Positions 1 through 9,451 of a DNA stretch of 64,000 nt are shown one piece after another; position 1 is the first letter of the stretch; every line of letters begins with the position of its first letter. A program made the translations under genes and the position numbers. Source of the stretch: Aquabacter spiritensis (GTDB lineage Bacteria > Pseudomonadota > Alphaproteobacteria > Rhizobiales > Xanthobacteraceae); assembly GCF_004346185.1 (NCBI RefSeq), contig NZ_SMAI01000018.1, positions 44,177-108,176 on the forward strand, read 5' to 3'. The notes under the pieces were generated by a model. That model did not search any database. It worked only from the letters and a program-made list of their open reading frames with translations, and was not told where the DNA came from.

Positions 1-1872
1 GGTCTGGAACGACCGCTCATTGATTTCGACCCCGAGTTCGGTGCGCAGCCCGGCGACATATTGCAGAAGCAGGTCGGTCTCCATCTGCCGGGCGATCTGC
101 TGGTCCAGCTCCTGATCGCTCGGTCCTGCGGGCGGCAGCGTCACTTTGGTCACCTGGAACACCAGCCGCTCGGTCGGCGTCGCACCCGGCGCCGAGCCGA
201 CCCCTCCCACCTTGACCTCGAAGATCTGGTTCAGGGCGTCGCCGGAGAAATCGGCGCTGGCGCGGCCGCGCTGCAGGCCGTCGGCGGTCTTCACGTCGAG
301 CTTCGCCGCCGCCGCGAGGTCTGCGAGCGACTTGCCCGCCTGCGCCGCCTCGAGGAGAGACTTCGCCGCCGCGTCCACCACTTTAACGGTCTCGTCTTCG
401 CTCCAGCGCGCCTTCACGAGGTCTTTCACCTCGTCGAAGGGGCGCTCGCGTGACGGCGTGACTTCCAGAACGTCGAACCAGACATAGCCGCCATTCTGCG
501 GCAGTTGGATCACATCGGCCTCGATGCCGGGCTGGGTCGCGAACGCGCCGGACACCACATCCTGGCGGCCGGGAATATCGGTCAGCTCCGCGCCGGTGGG
601 ATCGCGGCCGGACCGGTCCACGGCCTCGAGCGTGTCGATGGCGAGGCCGAGCTTCTGCGCGACTTCGGCGAGGGTCGAGCCGGCCGCCCGCTCGTCCTCG
701 ATGGCGTCGTGCTTGTCGAGGAGGTCGCGCCGCGCCCGCTCCAGCGCGATTTCCTGCCGCAACTGGTCCCGCACTTGGTCGAACGGCTGCTGCTGGCCGG
801 GCTGTATAGCCGCAACATGGACCAGAGCGGATCCGAAGGCGCCGGGGATCGGGCCACTCGTTCCGCCGTCGGGCAATGTAAAGGCGGCTTCGGCGATCTT
901 CGTGTCGATCAGATCGGCCCGCGTTACCAGACCGAGATCGACGTCCTTCGGCCCCAGCCCGCGGGCGGCGGCGATGTCGAGGAAGCTGGCGCCGGCCTTG
1001 ATCTTGTCGTCGGCGGCCTGGGCGGCGGCGGCGTCCGGGAACACGATCTGCTGGATCTGGCGGCGCTCGGGGGTGCCGAATCGGGCGGGATTGGACTCGT
1101 AGGCGGCCTTCAGATCCGCCTCGGACACCTCGATCCATTGCGCAAGATTGGCGGGCGTGAGCGCGAGGAGGGCGACTTTGCGGAATTCGGGGGCGCGGAA
1201 CGTCACTTTGCGGGCGTCGTAGAACGCCTTGAGCTGGTCCTCGGTCGGCTCGGGCAGAGCCGGGGCGGCGGCGGGGGTGACGACGACATAAGCGATATCG
1301 CGCTGCTCGGTCTGATAGCGGTGCAGCGCGTCGCTCAAGACGCGCGGTACGACCATTCCGCCGCCGAAGGATTCGACGATCTCCTGGCGCAACGTCCGCT
1401 GCTTCTCCATCGCGATGAAGCGCAGCTCGGTGAGGCCGTTGCTGCGCAGCAATTGCTCGAAATAGGCCGGCTCGAACTCGCTCGCCCCGGGGCGGCGGAA
1501 ATCGGGATTGGCGCGGATCTCACGGGCGATCTCGTCGTCGGACAGGGCGAGGCCGCGGCGCTTGGCGTCGTCGTCGAGGGCGGCTTCCGCGATCATCTGG
1601 CTGAGGATCTGACGGTCGAGACCGAACGCCCGCGCCTGATCCGGCGTGATCGGGCGGCCGGTGCTGCGGCTGATCCTCTGGATCTGGTCGAGATATTGCT
1701 GGCGGAAGGCCGCGACCGGTATTTCCGTGTCGCCCACCTTGGCAACCGCGCTGGTCCCGTATCCGCGGAAGACGTCGGAGATCCCCCAGATGACGAAACT
1801 GAGGGTGAGGACCAGGAGGAAGGCCTTGGCGACGAGCCCGGAGGCGCCTTTGCGGAGTGTTTGCAGTACCAT
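1..1872 (-). CDS. ppiD: PpiD-like periplasmic folding chaperone (SurA_N / parvulin), C-terminus cut by window edge
   Basis: This is a membrane-anchored peptidyl-prolyl isomerase-like chaperone that assists outer-membrane and periplasmic protein folding. The frame is open from the ATG at 1872 to the first base of the window, 624 codons, close to the usual PpiD length of about 630, so only a short C-terminal tail is missing. It starts [20 protein letters not shown], with one transmembrane segment at about residues 15-33 ([18 protein letters not shown]). A SurA_N-like helical region follows. A parvulin-type domain begins near residue 268 ([12 protein letters not shown]) and contains [12 protein letters not shown] around residue 305. 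It is transcribed divergently from tpiA, an order common in Hyphomicrobiales. The antisense frame is also open over much of the gene, an effect of high GC. Confidence 0.9.
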   Translation of the reverse strand, partial: MVLQTLRKGASGLVAKAFLLVLTLSFVIWGISDVFRGYGTSAVAKVGDTEIPVAAFRQQYLDQIQRISRSTGRPITPDQARAFGLDRQILSQMIAEAALDDDAKRRGLALSDDEIAREIRANPDFRRPGASEFEPAYFEQLLRSNGLTELRFIAMEKQRTLRQEIVESFGGGMVVPRVLSDALHRYQTEQRDIAYVVVTPAAAPALPEPTEDQLKAFYDARKVTFRAPEFRKVALLALTPANLAQWIEVSEADLKAAYESNPARFGTPERRQIQQIVFPDAAAAQAADDKIKAGASFLDIAAARGLGPKDVDLGLVTRADLIDTKIAEAAFTLPDGGTSGPIPGAFGSALVHVAAIQPGQQQPFDQVRDQLRQEIALERARRDLLDKHDAIEDERAAGSTLAEVAQKLGLAIDTLEAVDRSGRDPTGAELTDIPGRQDVVSGAFATQPGIEADVIQLPQNGGYVWFDVLEVTPSRERPFDEVKDLVKARWSEDETVKVVDAAAKSLLEAAQAGKSLADLAAAAKLDVKTADGLQRGRASADFSGDALNQIFEVKVGGVGSAPGATPTERLVFQVTKVTLPPAGPSDQELDQQIARQMETDLLLQYVAGLRTELGVEINERSFQT

Positions 1873-2027
1873 CTTGCTTCAATTCGGAGGAGCGCGGCGG
1901 GCCGGCGCAGGAGGCGCGCATCATAGGGAGGGGGGCGTTCGCTCGCAACGGAGCCGGAGCAGGAGTTTGCAGCCCGTCCGAGGCTCTGCTAACGCGAGGG
2001 AAATCAATGCGGAACACGGAGATCACC

Positions 2028-2801
2028 ATGCCAGCCGCTTCCCGCCCGCTCGTCGCCGGAAACTGGAAGATGAACGGAATGCGGCACGCGGGCGCCGAAC
2101 TCCTCGCCATGGTGGAGGGATATGATTCCGCGCTCGCCGCGCGGGTCGACCTGCTGGTGTGTCCGCCTGCGACGCTGCTCGCGCAATTCGCCGCCACCGC
2201 CGCCGAAACCGGAATCGCCATCGGCGCGCAGGATTGTCATTCCGCGACGGCCGGTGCGTTTACCGGCGACCTCTCCGCCGAAATGCTGGCCGATGCCGGC
2301 GCCAGCCATGTGATCGTCGGCCACAGCGAGCGCCGGACCCTGCATCAGGAAAGCGACGCGCTGGTCAAAGCCAAGGTCGAGGCGGCATGGCGGGCCGGGC
2401 TCGTGGCGATCGTCTGCGTCGGCGAAAGCGAAGCCGAGCGCCGGTCCGGCGCCGCCCTTGAGGTCGTCGCGGCCCAGATTCGCGGTTCGGTGCCGCAGGG
2501 CGCGCGGGGCGATCGCCTGATTGTCGCCTATGAGCCGATCTGGGCGATCGGCACGGGCCTCGTCCCGACGGTCGCCGATGTCGAGGACATGCACGGGACG
2601 ATCCGGCGGGTGCTCGGCGAGGTGAGTGGCGAGGCGGCCGCGATGCGCCTGCTCTATGGCGGCTCGGTCAAGCCGGAGAATTGCGATGCGCTTCTGTCGG
2701 CGCGCGACGTCGACGGGGCGCTGGTCGGCGGCGCGAGCCTGAAGGCGGCGGATTTTCTGGCCATCGCGAACATTTACCGGCAGCACGCCCTCAGCGCATG
2801 A
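2028..2801 (+). CDS. tpiA: Triosephosphate isomerase
   Basis: Cytoplasmic glycolytic and gluconeogenic enzyme interconverting dihydroxyacetone phosphate and glyceraldehyde 3-phosphate. The 257-residue product has the N-terminal NWKMN with the substrate-binding lysine, the electrophilic histidine in VGHSERR, the catalytic glutamate in [11 protein letters not shown], and the phosphate-binding YGGSVKPEN and GGASLK loops. The ATG at 2028 has a GGAG seven bases upstream and gives the usual length. An in-frame ATG at 2007, preceded by GAGGG, would add seven residues and cannot be excluded. Its 5' end faces ppiD, so 1873-2027 must hold divergent promoters. Confidence 0.96.
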   Translation: MPAASRPLVAGNWKMNGMRHAGAELLAMVEGYDSALAARVDLLVCPPATLLAQFAATAAETGIAIGAQDCHSATAGAFTGDLSAEMLADAGASHVIVGHSERRTLHQESDALVKAKVEAAWRAGLVAIVCVGESEAERRSGAALEVVAAQIRGSVPQGARGDRLIVAYEPIWAIGTGLVPTVADVEDMHGTIRRVLGEVSGEAAAMRLLYGGSVKPENCDALLSARDVDGALVGGASLKAADFLAIANIYRQHALSA

Positions 2802-2818
2802 GGACGGGCTGCCCGGCC

Positions 2819-2839
2819 GATCCGGACACGTGCCGGATC
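2819..2839. terminator. Hairpin between convergent tpiA and bamE
   Basis: GATCCGG and CCGGATC form a 7-bp stem around a 7-base loop, 18 bases after the tpiA stop and 8 bases before the bamE stop. There is no clear T-run, so this is a plausible bidirectional transcription end and not a proven intrinsic terminator. Confidence 0.45.
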
Positions 2840-2846
2840 CCAATCG

Positions 2847-3314
2847 TCACATCGTGAAGTTGGTCGCCTGGATGATCTGCTTCAGCACGCTCAATTCCTC
2901 ACCCGAGGTCGGCGTGGTCTGCGACACGAAGTCGAAGATCTTGCCGTCCTGCAGCCCATAATTGGCGACGCGGGTGACGCGGCGGTCCTTGCCGAAATAA
3001 ATCGCGACCACCTTCTGGTCGACGATTTCGGGCTTCAGGAACGCGACCTTCTTTTCGGTCTGCGAGATATAATAGAAGACGTCGCCCTGAACGGTCGCGA
3101 CGGTGGAGGGCGTGCCGAGGACCAGCAGAACCTGCTCCTGGCTGGAGCCGACCGGAACCTGGTCGAGGGATCCTTCATTCAGCACGTAGCCGCGCTGATA
3201 GGTCCGCACGACGCCGCTCAGCGAGGTTCCGGTGCCGCCGACGATGTTCGAACACCCGGCCGCCAGCCCCGCAAGAAGCAAGGCCCCCACCAGCTTGCAT
3301 CGCGATCCGTGCAT
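2847..3314 (-). CDS. bamE: Outer membrane assembly lipoprotein BamE (SmpA/OmlA)
   Basis: Small lipoprotein of the BAM complex that inserts beta-barrel proteins in the outer membrane. From the ATG at 3314 the protein has a lipoprotein signal peptide ending in LAGLAAGC, so the mature N-terminus is the lipidated cysteine at residue 21. It then carries an SmpA/OmlA fold with the family signature VPVGSSQEQVLLVLGTPS, followed by VFYYISQ. A GTG at 3338 would add eight residues but makes the signal peptide less typical. Its length, about 155 residues, fits the alphaproteobacterial form. It is divergent from the cytochrome bc1 chaperone gene, the usual neighbour in this group. Confidence 0.93.
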   Translation of the reverse strand: MHGSRCKLVGALLLAGLAAGCSNIVGGTGTSLSGVVRTYQRGYVLNEGSLDQVPVGSSQEQVLLVLGTPSTVATVQGDVFYYISQTEKKVAFLKPEIVDQKVVAIYFGKDRRVTRVANYGLQDGKIFDFVSQTTPTSGEELSVLKQIIQATNFTM

Positions 3315-3466
3315 GGATTGAAGCCCAAATGACGCCACGCCAGTTCCCTTATCTTCCCGCCGTCACGACGGCGGAGATCTGCCACCCTTGCCACGCCACG
3401 CTCGGCAGGCTACGCCCGGTTTTGCCTCCGGCGCCGGCCCGATTTCGGCCCGGCCGATAACCTGCC

Positions 3467-4024
3467 ATGCGCCAGATGATCTTCAACCTGTTTCGTCGCC
3501 CGCGCCAGAACGCCACCATCGAGCGCCTGTATGGCGCGATCGTGGCGCAATCACGTCGGCCGGACTTCTACACCGCCTTGAGCGTGCCCGATACTATCGA
3601 GGGGCGGTTCGAGTTGCTATTGCTCCACACTTTCCTGATATGCCATCGGCTCAAGGCCGAGGATGAGGCGGGAAAGGCCATGTCGCAGGATGTGTTCGAC
3701 GCCTTTCTCGACGACATGGATCGGACCCTGCGCGAGATGGGCGTGGGCGACCTCTCGGTGCCGAAACGCATGAAGAAGATCGGCCAGGCCTTTTACGGCC
3801 GCACCGCCGCCTATGATGCTGCGCTCGCGGAGGGGCAGGCGGCCGTTGCGGCGGCCTTGGCCCGCAATGTCTTCGAAGTCCCGCCCGGCGACCCCCGGGC
3901 CGACCGGCTGGCATCGTATGTCGGTGCGGCCGTGCGCCGCCTGGCGCAGATGCCGGTCGCATCGCTCGCCGGCGAGTCCGCGCCGTTTCCCGCACCCGAC
4001 CAACCGGAGGCGCCTTATGTCTGA
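3467..4024 (+). CDS. Ubiquinol-cytochrome c chaperone family protein (CBP3-like)
   Basis: A 185-residue protein of the family related to mitochondrial Cbp3, which assists assembly of cytochrome b in the bc1 complex. Visible family features include the N-terminal ERLYGAIVAQSRRPDFY, the central LLLLHTFLICHRLK, and VPKRMKKIGQAFYGR. There is no signal peptide, so it acts in the cytoplasm or on the inner face of the membrane. It overlaps the next gene by 8 bases, implying translational coupling. The assignment rests on sequence pattern and on the conserved pairing with a YceD protein. Confidence 0.88.
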   Translation: MRQMIFNLFRRPRQNATIERLYGAIVAQSRRPDFYTALSVPDTIEGRFELLLLHTFLICHRLKAEDEAGKAMSQDVFDAFLDDMDRTLREMGVGDLSVPKRMKKIGQAFYGRTAAYDAALAEGQAAVAAALARNVFEVPPGDPRADRLASYVGAAVRRLAQMPVASLAGESAPFPAPDQPEAPYV

Positions 4025-4529
4025 GGCCCCTTATTCCTTTATCGTCCGGATCGCCGATCTGCCCCAGACCGGCACCGTCTTCCGCCTGGAACCCGACGCC
4101 GCCACGCGAGACCGGCTCGCCCGTCACATCGACGTCCTGGCGATCCATCGGCTCGAAGCGGAACTGAGCGTGCGTCCGGTCGGCGAGGGGGCCCGCGTCA
4201 CGGGCGGGATCTCGGCGGACCTGCAGCAGATGTCCGTGGTCTCGCTCGAGCCGTTCGACACCACGATCGGCGAGGATGTGGACGTCCGGTTCGAACCCCA
4301 GGCGGATCCGGAGCCCACGCCGGACGAATCCGCCGAAGACCTCGAACGCGATCCGCCCGATCCGCTCGTCGACGGACAGGTCGACCTCGGCGATCTGGTG
4401 ACGGAGTTTTTGTCGCTCGGCGTCGACCCCTATCCACGCCGGCCCGGCGAGGTGTTCGAGGCGCCGGCCCAAGACGACGACGCGCCGTCGCCCTTTGCGG
4501 CACTCGCGCACCTGAAGGATAAACTGTGA
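4017..4529 (+). CDS. YceD/DUF177 family protein
   Basis: A 170-residue acidic protein of the YceD (DUF177) family, linked in bacteria and plastids to 23S rRNA accumulation; the biochemical role is unclear. The start MSEAPYSFIVRIADLP lies inside the end of the upstream gene. The typical C-terminal block DLGDLVTEFLSLGVDPYPR is intact, followed by an Ala/Asp/Pro-rich tail ending in LAHLKDKL. In many bacteria rpmF (ribosomal protein L32) sits between yceD and plsX; here plsX follows directly after about 100 bases. Confidence 0.88.
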   Translation: MSEAPYSFIVRIADLPQTGTVFRLEPDAATRDRLARHIDVLAIHRLEAELSVRPVGEGARVTGGISADLQQMSVVSLEPFDTTIGEDVDVRFEPQADPEPTPDESAEDLERDPPDPLVDGQVDLGDLVTEFLSLGVDPYPRRPGEVFEAPAQDDDAPSPFAALAHLKDKL

Positions 4530-4626
4530 TGCGCCGTGCCCGCAGTTGCGGCCCGCTTGCGAGCCGCTATTGTCCCCGCGCGCGGCTTCGGGCGCGTTCG
4601 ACCGAAGCAACCGGAACCTGTCCTGA

Positions 4627-5700
4627 ATGAGCGTCCCCGTCCGCATATCGATCGATGCCATGGGCGGAGACCATGGGCCGGAGGTGGTGCTCGCCGGCGT
4701 CGCGATTTCGCAGGCGCGCCATCCGGACGCGCGGTTCGTGCTGTTCGGCGACGAGCCGCGCCTGACCAAGATTCTCGCCGCCAGGCCCGCGCTCGCCGCG
4801 GTCTCGCGCGTCGTCCACACGGAAGTCGTGGTCGGCATGGACGACAAGCCGAGCCAGGCGCTGCGCAACGGCCGCTACAAATCGACCATGTGGCGCTGCA
4901 TCGATGCGGTGAAGACCCACGAGGCGGACGCCGCGGTGTCCGCCGGAAACACCGGCGCGCTGATGGCGATGGCCAAGTTCAATCTGCGCACCATGCCGGG
5001 CATCGGCCGGCCGGCGATCGCCGCGATCTGGCCGACTTTGCGGGGCGAGAGCATCGTGCTCGACATGGGCGCCTCGATCGGCGCGACGGCGCAGAGCCTG
5101 GTCGAGATGGCGATCATGGGCGCCGCCATGGCCCGCACCATTTTCGACATCCCCCAGCCCAGCGTCGGCCTGCTCAATGTCGGGGTCGAGGAGATAAAGG
5201 GCGTCGAGGAGGTCAAGGAAGCCGGCCGCATCCTGCGGGAGGACGAGCATCCGGACCTGCGCTATCACGGCTTCGTCGAGGGCAACGACATCGGCGCCGG
5301 CACGGTCGACGTGGTGGTGGTCGAGGGCTTCTCCGGCAATATCGCGCTGAAGACGGCCGAGGGCACCGCCAAGCAGATCGCCACCTATCTGCGGGCCGCG
5401 ATGGGACGCACCTGGCGCGCCCGGATCGGCTATCTGCTCGCCCGCGACGCGTTCAAGATGTTGCGGGAAAAAATGGATCCCCGCCGCTCGAACGGCGGCG
5501 TCTTCCTCGGCCTCAATGGCGTCGTGATCAAAAGTCACGGTGGCGCGGATGCCGAGGGCTTCGCGGCCGCGGTCGATCTCGGCTACGACATGGTGCGTCA
5601 CCAATTGCTGACGCGGATCGAAACCAGCCTGCTCAGCCGCCTCCCCCGAGGGGATGCGGCGGGGGCTCCCGAGGCTGCGGAAGCGGAAGGCCGATCGTGA
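4627..5700 (+). CDS. plsX: Phosphate acyltransferase PlsX
   Basis: Converts acyl-ACP and phosphate to acyl-phosphate, the donor for PlsY, so it links fatty-acid and phospholipid synthesis at the inner face of the membrane. The 357-residue protein begins [20 protein letters not shown], the hallmark start, and contains [10 protein letters not shown] and [10 protein letters not shown], and ends with a variable Ala-rich tail. Length is normal. Its TGA stop overlaps the GTG start of fabH in the sequence GTGA, so the two are translationally coupled. Confidence 0.97.
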   Translation: MSVPVRISIDAMGGDHGPEVVLAGVAISQARHPDARFVLFGDEPRLTKILAARPALAAVSRVVHTEVVVGMDDKPSQALRNGRYKSTMWRCIDAVKTHEADAAVSAGNTGALMAMAKFNLRTMPGIGRPAIAAIWPTLRGESIVLDMGASIGATAQSLVEMAIMGAAMARTIFDIPQPSVGLLNVGVEEIKGVEEVKEAGRILREDEHPDLRYHGFVEGNDIGAGTVDVVVVEGFSGNIALKTAEGTAKQIATYLRAAMGRTWRARIGYLLARDAFKMLREKMDPRRSNGGVFLGLNGVVIKSHGGADAEGFAAAVDLGYDMVRHQLLTRIETSLLSRLPRGDAAGAPEAAEAEGRS

Positions 5701-6671
5701 GCGTTATAAAGTCCGTCGTCGCCGGCATCGGGTCGTATCTGCCGGAACGGGTTGTGACAAATGCCGAATTGGCCGAACGGGTGGCGACGTCGGACGATTG
5801 GATCGTCCAGCGCACCGGGATCCGCCAGCGCCATATCGCCGCGGACGGTGAGTTCACCTCCGATCTCGGGCGGAAGGCGGCGGAGCGGGCGCTGGCCGAT
5901 GCCGGCCTCGGTGCCGCAGACATCGATCTCGTCATTCTCGCCACATCCACGCCGGATCAGACCTTCCCCGCGACGGCCGCAACGATCCAGGCACAACTCG
6001 GAATTGAGCGCGGCGCTGCGTTTGACCTTCAAGCCGTGTGCTCAGGCTTCGTGTTCGCCCTCGCCACAGCCGACGCCCATCTGCGTACCGGGATGTTCCG
6101 TCGGGCGCTGGTGATCGGCGCCGAGACCTTCTCGCGCATCCTGGACTGGGAAGACCGGGGCACCTGCGTCCTGTTCGGGGACGGGGCGGGGGCGGTCGTT
6201 CTCGATGGGGTATCACAGGCGGACGCGCAAGGGCGCGGCATTCTCACCACCCATTTGCGCACGGATGGACGCCATCGGGGCAAATTGTTCGTCGATGGCG
6301 GCCCGTCCTCCACCGGCACGGTCGGGCACCTGCGCATGGAGGGCAGGGAGGTCTTTCGCCACGCGGTGGGAATGATCACCGACGTGATCGAGGACGCGTT
6401 CGCCGCGACCGGGGAGAGTGCCGAGACGATCGACTGGTTCGTGCCCCATCAGGCCAATCGGCGCATCATCGATGCCAGCGCGCAAAAGTTGCATATTGCG
6501 CCTGCGAAAGTGGTGACAACGGTGGATCTCCACGGTAATACCTCTGCGGCCTCCATCCCTCTGGCTTTGGACGCAGCCTGCCGCGACGGACGGGTGCGGA
6601 CGGGCAATCTCGTCCTGCTGGAGGCCATGGGAGGCGGGTTCACCTGGGGTTCAGCCCTGGTGCGATGGTAA
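5697..6671 (+). CDS. fabH: Beta-ketoacyl-ACP synthase III
   Basis: Condenses acetyl-CoA with malonyl-ACP to start fatty-acid elongation. The 324-residue protein starts with GTG at 5697 ([19 protein letters not shown]), overlapping plsX by four bases. The catalytic triad is visible: Cys in [10 protein letters not shown], His in [11 protein letters not shown], and Asn in [10 protein letters not shown]. The glycine-rich C-terminus [18 protein letters not shown] is intact. The frame stays open for more than 1 kb upstream through plsX, but that extension is antisense-like noise and does not belong to the protein. Confidence 0.97.
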   Translation: MSVIKSVVAGIGSYLPERVVTNAELAERVATSDDWIVQRTGIRQRHIAADGEFTSDLGRKAAERALADAGLGAADIDLVILATSTPDQTFPATAATIQAQLGIERGAAFDLQAVCSGFVFALATADAHLRTGMFRRALVIGAETFSRILDWEDRGTCVLFGDGAGAVVLDGVSQADAQGRGILTTHLRTDGRHRGKLFVDGGPSSTGTVGHLRMEGREVFRHAVGMITDVIEDAFAATGESAETIDWFVPHQANRRIIDASAQKLHIAPAKVVTTVDLHGNTSAASIPLALDAACRDGRVRTGNLVLLEAMGGGFTWGSALVRW

Positions 6672-6757
6672 TAAATCGCTAAGGACATTGACCGGTCTCT
6701 CCGTGAGTGGATACGTTCAACCCGTTGATGTCTTTCTCTGGTGGGGCCGGGCGACAC

Positions 6758-7075
6758 ATGGCTGGAAAGACTGTCACGCGTGCGGATTTGTGCGAAGCCG
6801 TTTACCAGCAGGTGGGGCTGTCACGGACCGAATCCGCCGCTCTCGTCGAATTGGTTCTGACCGAGATCGCGGACTGCCTTGCGCGGGGCGAAACGGTCAA
6901 GCTATCCTCGTTCGGCTCCTTCGTCGTGCGGGAGAAGGGGCAGCGGATCGGGCGCAATCCCAAGACGGGTGAAGAAGTCCCGATCGAACCGCGCCGCGTG
7001 ATGGTGTTCAAGCCCTCGAGCATCTTGAAGAATCGCATCAACGGGGGCAAATCTGACGGAGCGGATTGCGATTGA
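6758..7075 (+). CDS. ihfA: Integration host factor alpha subunit
   Basis: DNA-bending nucleoid protein that acts as a heterodimer with IhfB. The product is 105 residues from the ATG at 6758 ([19 protein letters not shown]). An in-frame ATG at 6707 would add 17 atypical residues. The HU/IHF fold is complete, with [20 protein letters not shown] and the DNA-contact arm [20 protein letters not shown]. It lies between fabH and a MerR regulator, a stable order in Hyphomicrobiales. Confidence 0.95.
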   Translation: MAGKTVTRADLCEAVYQQVGLSRTESAALVELVLTEIADCLARGETVKLSSFGSFVVREKGQRIGRNPKTGEEVPIEPRRVMVFKPSSILKNRINGGKSDGADCD

Positions 7076-7219
7076 CGCGTCGGGTCCGAGGCTTGGGGCG
7101 GGATCTTCGCGTCGGCTTCGCACGTCGGCGGATTCTCTGCGCAAGCTGGATCGAGGATGCCCGAGGCGCCGATCGTTCGGATCCGCGCCTGACGTGCTCC
7201 GGACCGCGCCGATGGGGAT

Positions 7220-8527
7220 ATGAGGCACGTGGCAGAAGCGAGGTCCTCGGACAAGTCGCCCGACGCGTTCCGAACCATCAGCGAGGTGGCGGAACATCTC
7301 GCCCTGCCTCAGCACGTGCTGCGGTTCTGGGAAACCCGATTTGCCGAGATCAAGCCCGTCAAGCGGGCCGGGGGACGGCGGTTCTATCGGCCGGACGATG
7401 TCGACCTGCTCCGGGCCATTCGCCATCTGCTCTACAGTGAAGGCTACACGATCAAGGGCGTGCAGCGGATCCTGAAGGATCAGGGCGCGCGCCAGATCCA
7501 GGCCATGGGCGCGGATCTGCTCGGCGGAACGCTTCCGCCGCCGCCGCCGGAGGCACCGGCGGTGCGCAAAGGGGCCGAAAGCGGGCCGGGGCGCGGCGGG
7601 CTGCTCGGTCTGCTGCCGCGCCGACGCGTTGCCCCCGACGCCCATCCGTCCGAAGCCGATGCTCGCGGCGGGACGGAACCGCGCGTGGACCAGTCCTTCG
7701 AGCGCGACGCGTATCTCCCCGGCTTCGAAGCCCCGCCTGCGGAGACGAATCGGGCCGAGCCCTCATTTTTAGAGCCGGAAACGCGCGACTCCCCCGTGCG
7801 TCCCGCCGCTCACGCCGCGCACCATCCTGCCGCGCCGAAGGCCGACCCGACCCGCACCGACCGGAAGGCGCCCCGGCGTGCCGCGCCTCCCCCGGAGGAC
7901 AGCGATGCCGGGTTCGCGGACGATTTCGACGACTTCGCCGCCGCGATGGAGGAGCGCCAGCAAGAGACGCCGGCTTTGTTCGACGCGCCGGCGCCGCGTC
8001 CGCTCGTCCAAGCCAAGCCGCCGGCCCCTCCGCGGCGGCCGACACGCGGACCGGCTTCGCGCATCCCGGACCCGCCGCCCGCGCCTGAACTCGAGGATCC
8101 GCTCCTGCCGTTTTTCGACGATGCCGTGCTGCCACTTCCGGGCGATTCCATATCGGAGCCGCTCGATGCGCGGATCCGCCGGCTGAAGGAACATGCGCCG
8201 CCGGACGCGGTGGCGCCGGCCGGCCGGCCGGTCGAGGGCGAGGGGCCGCGTGTGGGGCCGCTGCGCGCGCCGGTCGACGCGCCTGAGGAGACCGCCGGCC
8301 GGTTCGCCGACTTCCCGCCGGACGACGAGCCCCCACCGCCATCGCGTCCGGATGGGCCGCCCGAACAGTATCTGCCGCCTCATCTACGCTCGGCGCACTA
8401 CGCCGCTGCCCATGCCCCGCGGCCCGTTTTGTCGCGGGACGACGTCAATCGCCTCCAGGCGGCGCTCTACGAATTGGGGGAATGCCGCCGGCTGATCGTG
8501 TCCGCCCTCGCGCCGCCGCAGGGCTGA
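7220..8527 (+). CDS. MerR family regulator with a long proline-rich tail
   Basis: The first roughly 75 residues after a short leader form a MerR winged-helix domain ([20 protein letters not shown], then [20 protein letters not shown] and [13 protein letters not shown]). The remaining 330 residues are Pro/Ala/Arg-rich, presumably disordered, and end in a conserved-looking helix [19 protein letters not shown]. Proteins of this type follow ihfA in many alphaproteobacteria, usually with shorter tails. The target genes are not known. The ATG at 7220 is used here; a GTG at 7229 is possible. The tail may be a protein-interaction or dimerisation region, but that is inference. Confidence 0.85.
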   Translation: MRHVAEARSSDKSPDAFRTISEVAEHLALPQHVLRFWETRFAEIKPVKRAGGRRFYRPDDVDLLRAIRHLLYSEGYTIKGVQRILKDQGARQIQAMGADLLGGTLPPPPPEAPAVRKGAESGPGRGGLLGLLPRRRVAPDAHPSEADARGGTEPRVDQSFERDAYLPGFEAPPAETNRAEPSFLEPETRDSPVRPAAHAAHHPAAPKADPTRTDRKAPRRAAPPPEDSDAGFADDFDDFAAAMEERQQETPALFDAPAPRPLVQAKPPAPPRRPTRGPASRIPDPPPAPELEDPLLPFFDDAVLPLPGDSISEPLDARIRRLKEHAPPDAVAPAGRPVEGEGPRVGPLRAPVDAPEETAGRFADFPPDDEPPPPSRPDGPPEQYLPPHLRSAHYAAAHAPRPVLSRDDVNRLQAALYELGECRRLIVSALAPPQG

Positions 8528-8642
8528 TCCGTCACGCGCGCCCGACCGGACAGGCGCGCTCCAGCCGCTGGGAGCCCGGCTGCCGATCGGACGGGGATCC
8601 ATCCGATCGCCTCAGGTGCGGGACTGCCGAGGGGCGTCCGGC

Positions 8643-9212
8643 TCAGTTCGCCGGAGCGTCCGTGCCCTCTGCGGGTTCCGCGGGTGCGGCGCTCGGTGGC
8701 GGCACCAGCGTCCATCCACCCGTGGCATCGGCCGGCGTGTCAGAGGGGGTCTGCGCGGCCGGCGGTTCGGCCGGGGCATCGGCGGCCGCGACCCGGATCG
8801 CCGCGGGCTTGGCGGGAGGCTTCGGGATCGGCAGGGCGATCGTCTCGGCCTCGTCGTCCACCACGGCAACCCGGACCTTCGTCACGCCGTGCCGGGTGAA
8901 GCCGAGTTCGCCAGCGGCGGCGCGCGATACGTCGATGATGCGGCCGCGGATGAAGGGGCCGCGATCATTGATGCGGACGATGACGCTGCGGCCGTTGCGC
9001 AGATTGGTCACTTTCACCTTGGTGTCGAACGGCAAGGATCGATGCGCCGCGGTCATCGCATTGGCGTTGAACCGCTCGCCGCTCGCGGTCCCCTTGCCCT
9101 GCCAATAATAGGAGGCGACGCCGGTTTGGCCGCCATCGGCGCGCGCAGGTTGAACAAAAGCCCCGAGCGAGAGGGCGAATGATGCGAGCACAATCCCCTT
9201 TGTGACTGCCAT
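8643..9212 (-). CDS. rlpA: RlpA-like septal ring lytic transglycosylase
   Basis: Secreted RlpA-family protein, expected to cleave glycan strands lacking stem peptides at the septum or poles. From the ATG at 9212 there is a signal peptide ([20 protein letters not shown], cleavage near ARADG). The double-psi beta-barrel follows: [34 protein letters not shown], and the NDRGPF segment with the catalytic aspartate, then [15 protein letters not shown]. The C-terminal 80 residues are Ala/Pro-rich, with no SPOR domain visible. An ATG at 9248 adds 12 non-signal residues and is less likely. It stands alone on the minus strand. Confidence 0.9.
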   Translation of the reverse strand: MAVTKGIVLASFALSLGAFVQPARADGGQTGVASYYWQGKGTASGERFNANAMTAAHRSLPFDTKVKVTNLRNGRSVIVRINDRGPFIRGRIIDVSRAAAGELGFTRHGVTKVRVAVVDDEAETIALPIPKPPAKPAAIRVAAADAPAEPPAAQTPSDTPADATGGWTLVPPPSAAPAEPAEGTDAPAN

Positions 9213-9451
9213 GCCCGAACCTCCGTCTTGTTGATGGAGATCGCCCAATGGCTAGACAATGCGGCGAGAATGTCACCGCGTCCGGGCAGCAGCGTGATCG
9301 GGCTAAAGCAGGGTGTGCCTTTGCCAGCAAAAATGCCGATAAATTTGACTATGCGACAAATTAACCACACAGAACGGAAGCTGTGCCGTATGGGAAACGC
9401 GACTATGACACTTCGTTACGGTGATATACGTCGATACTAATAAATTTTACT

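Noticed and set aside
505..1926. Long plus-strand open frame (473 codons) opposite ppiD
   Set aside because: It is codon-aligned antisense to a clear PpiD protein, with Arg/Gly-rich residues of no recognisable family. High GC removes stop codons on the opposite strand.
4536..5696. In-frame extension of fabH upstream through plsX
   Set aside because: It is a shifted reading of plsX with an Arg-rich composition. FabH begins at the GTG at 5697 with a normal N-terminus.
9228..9440. 70-codon plus-strand frame in the rlpA / Na-Pi intergenic part
   Set aside because: It begins in the rlpA leader, has no ribosome site and no recognisable feature. The part is AT-rich and more likely regulatory.
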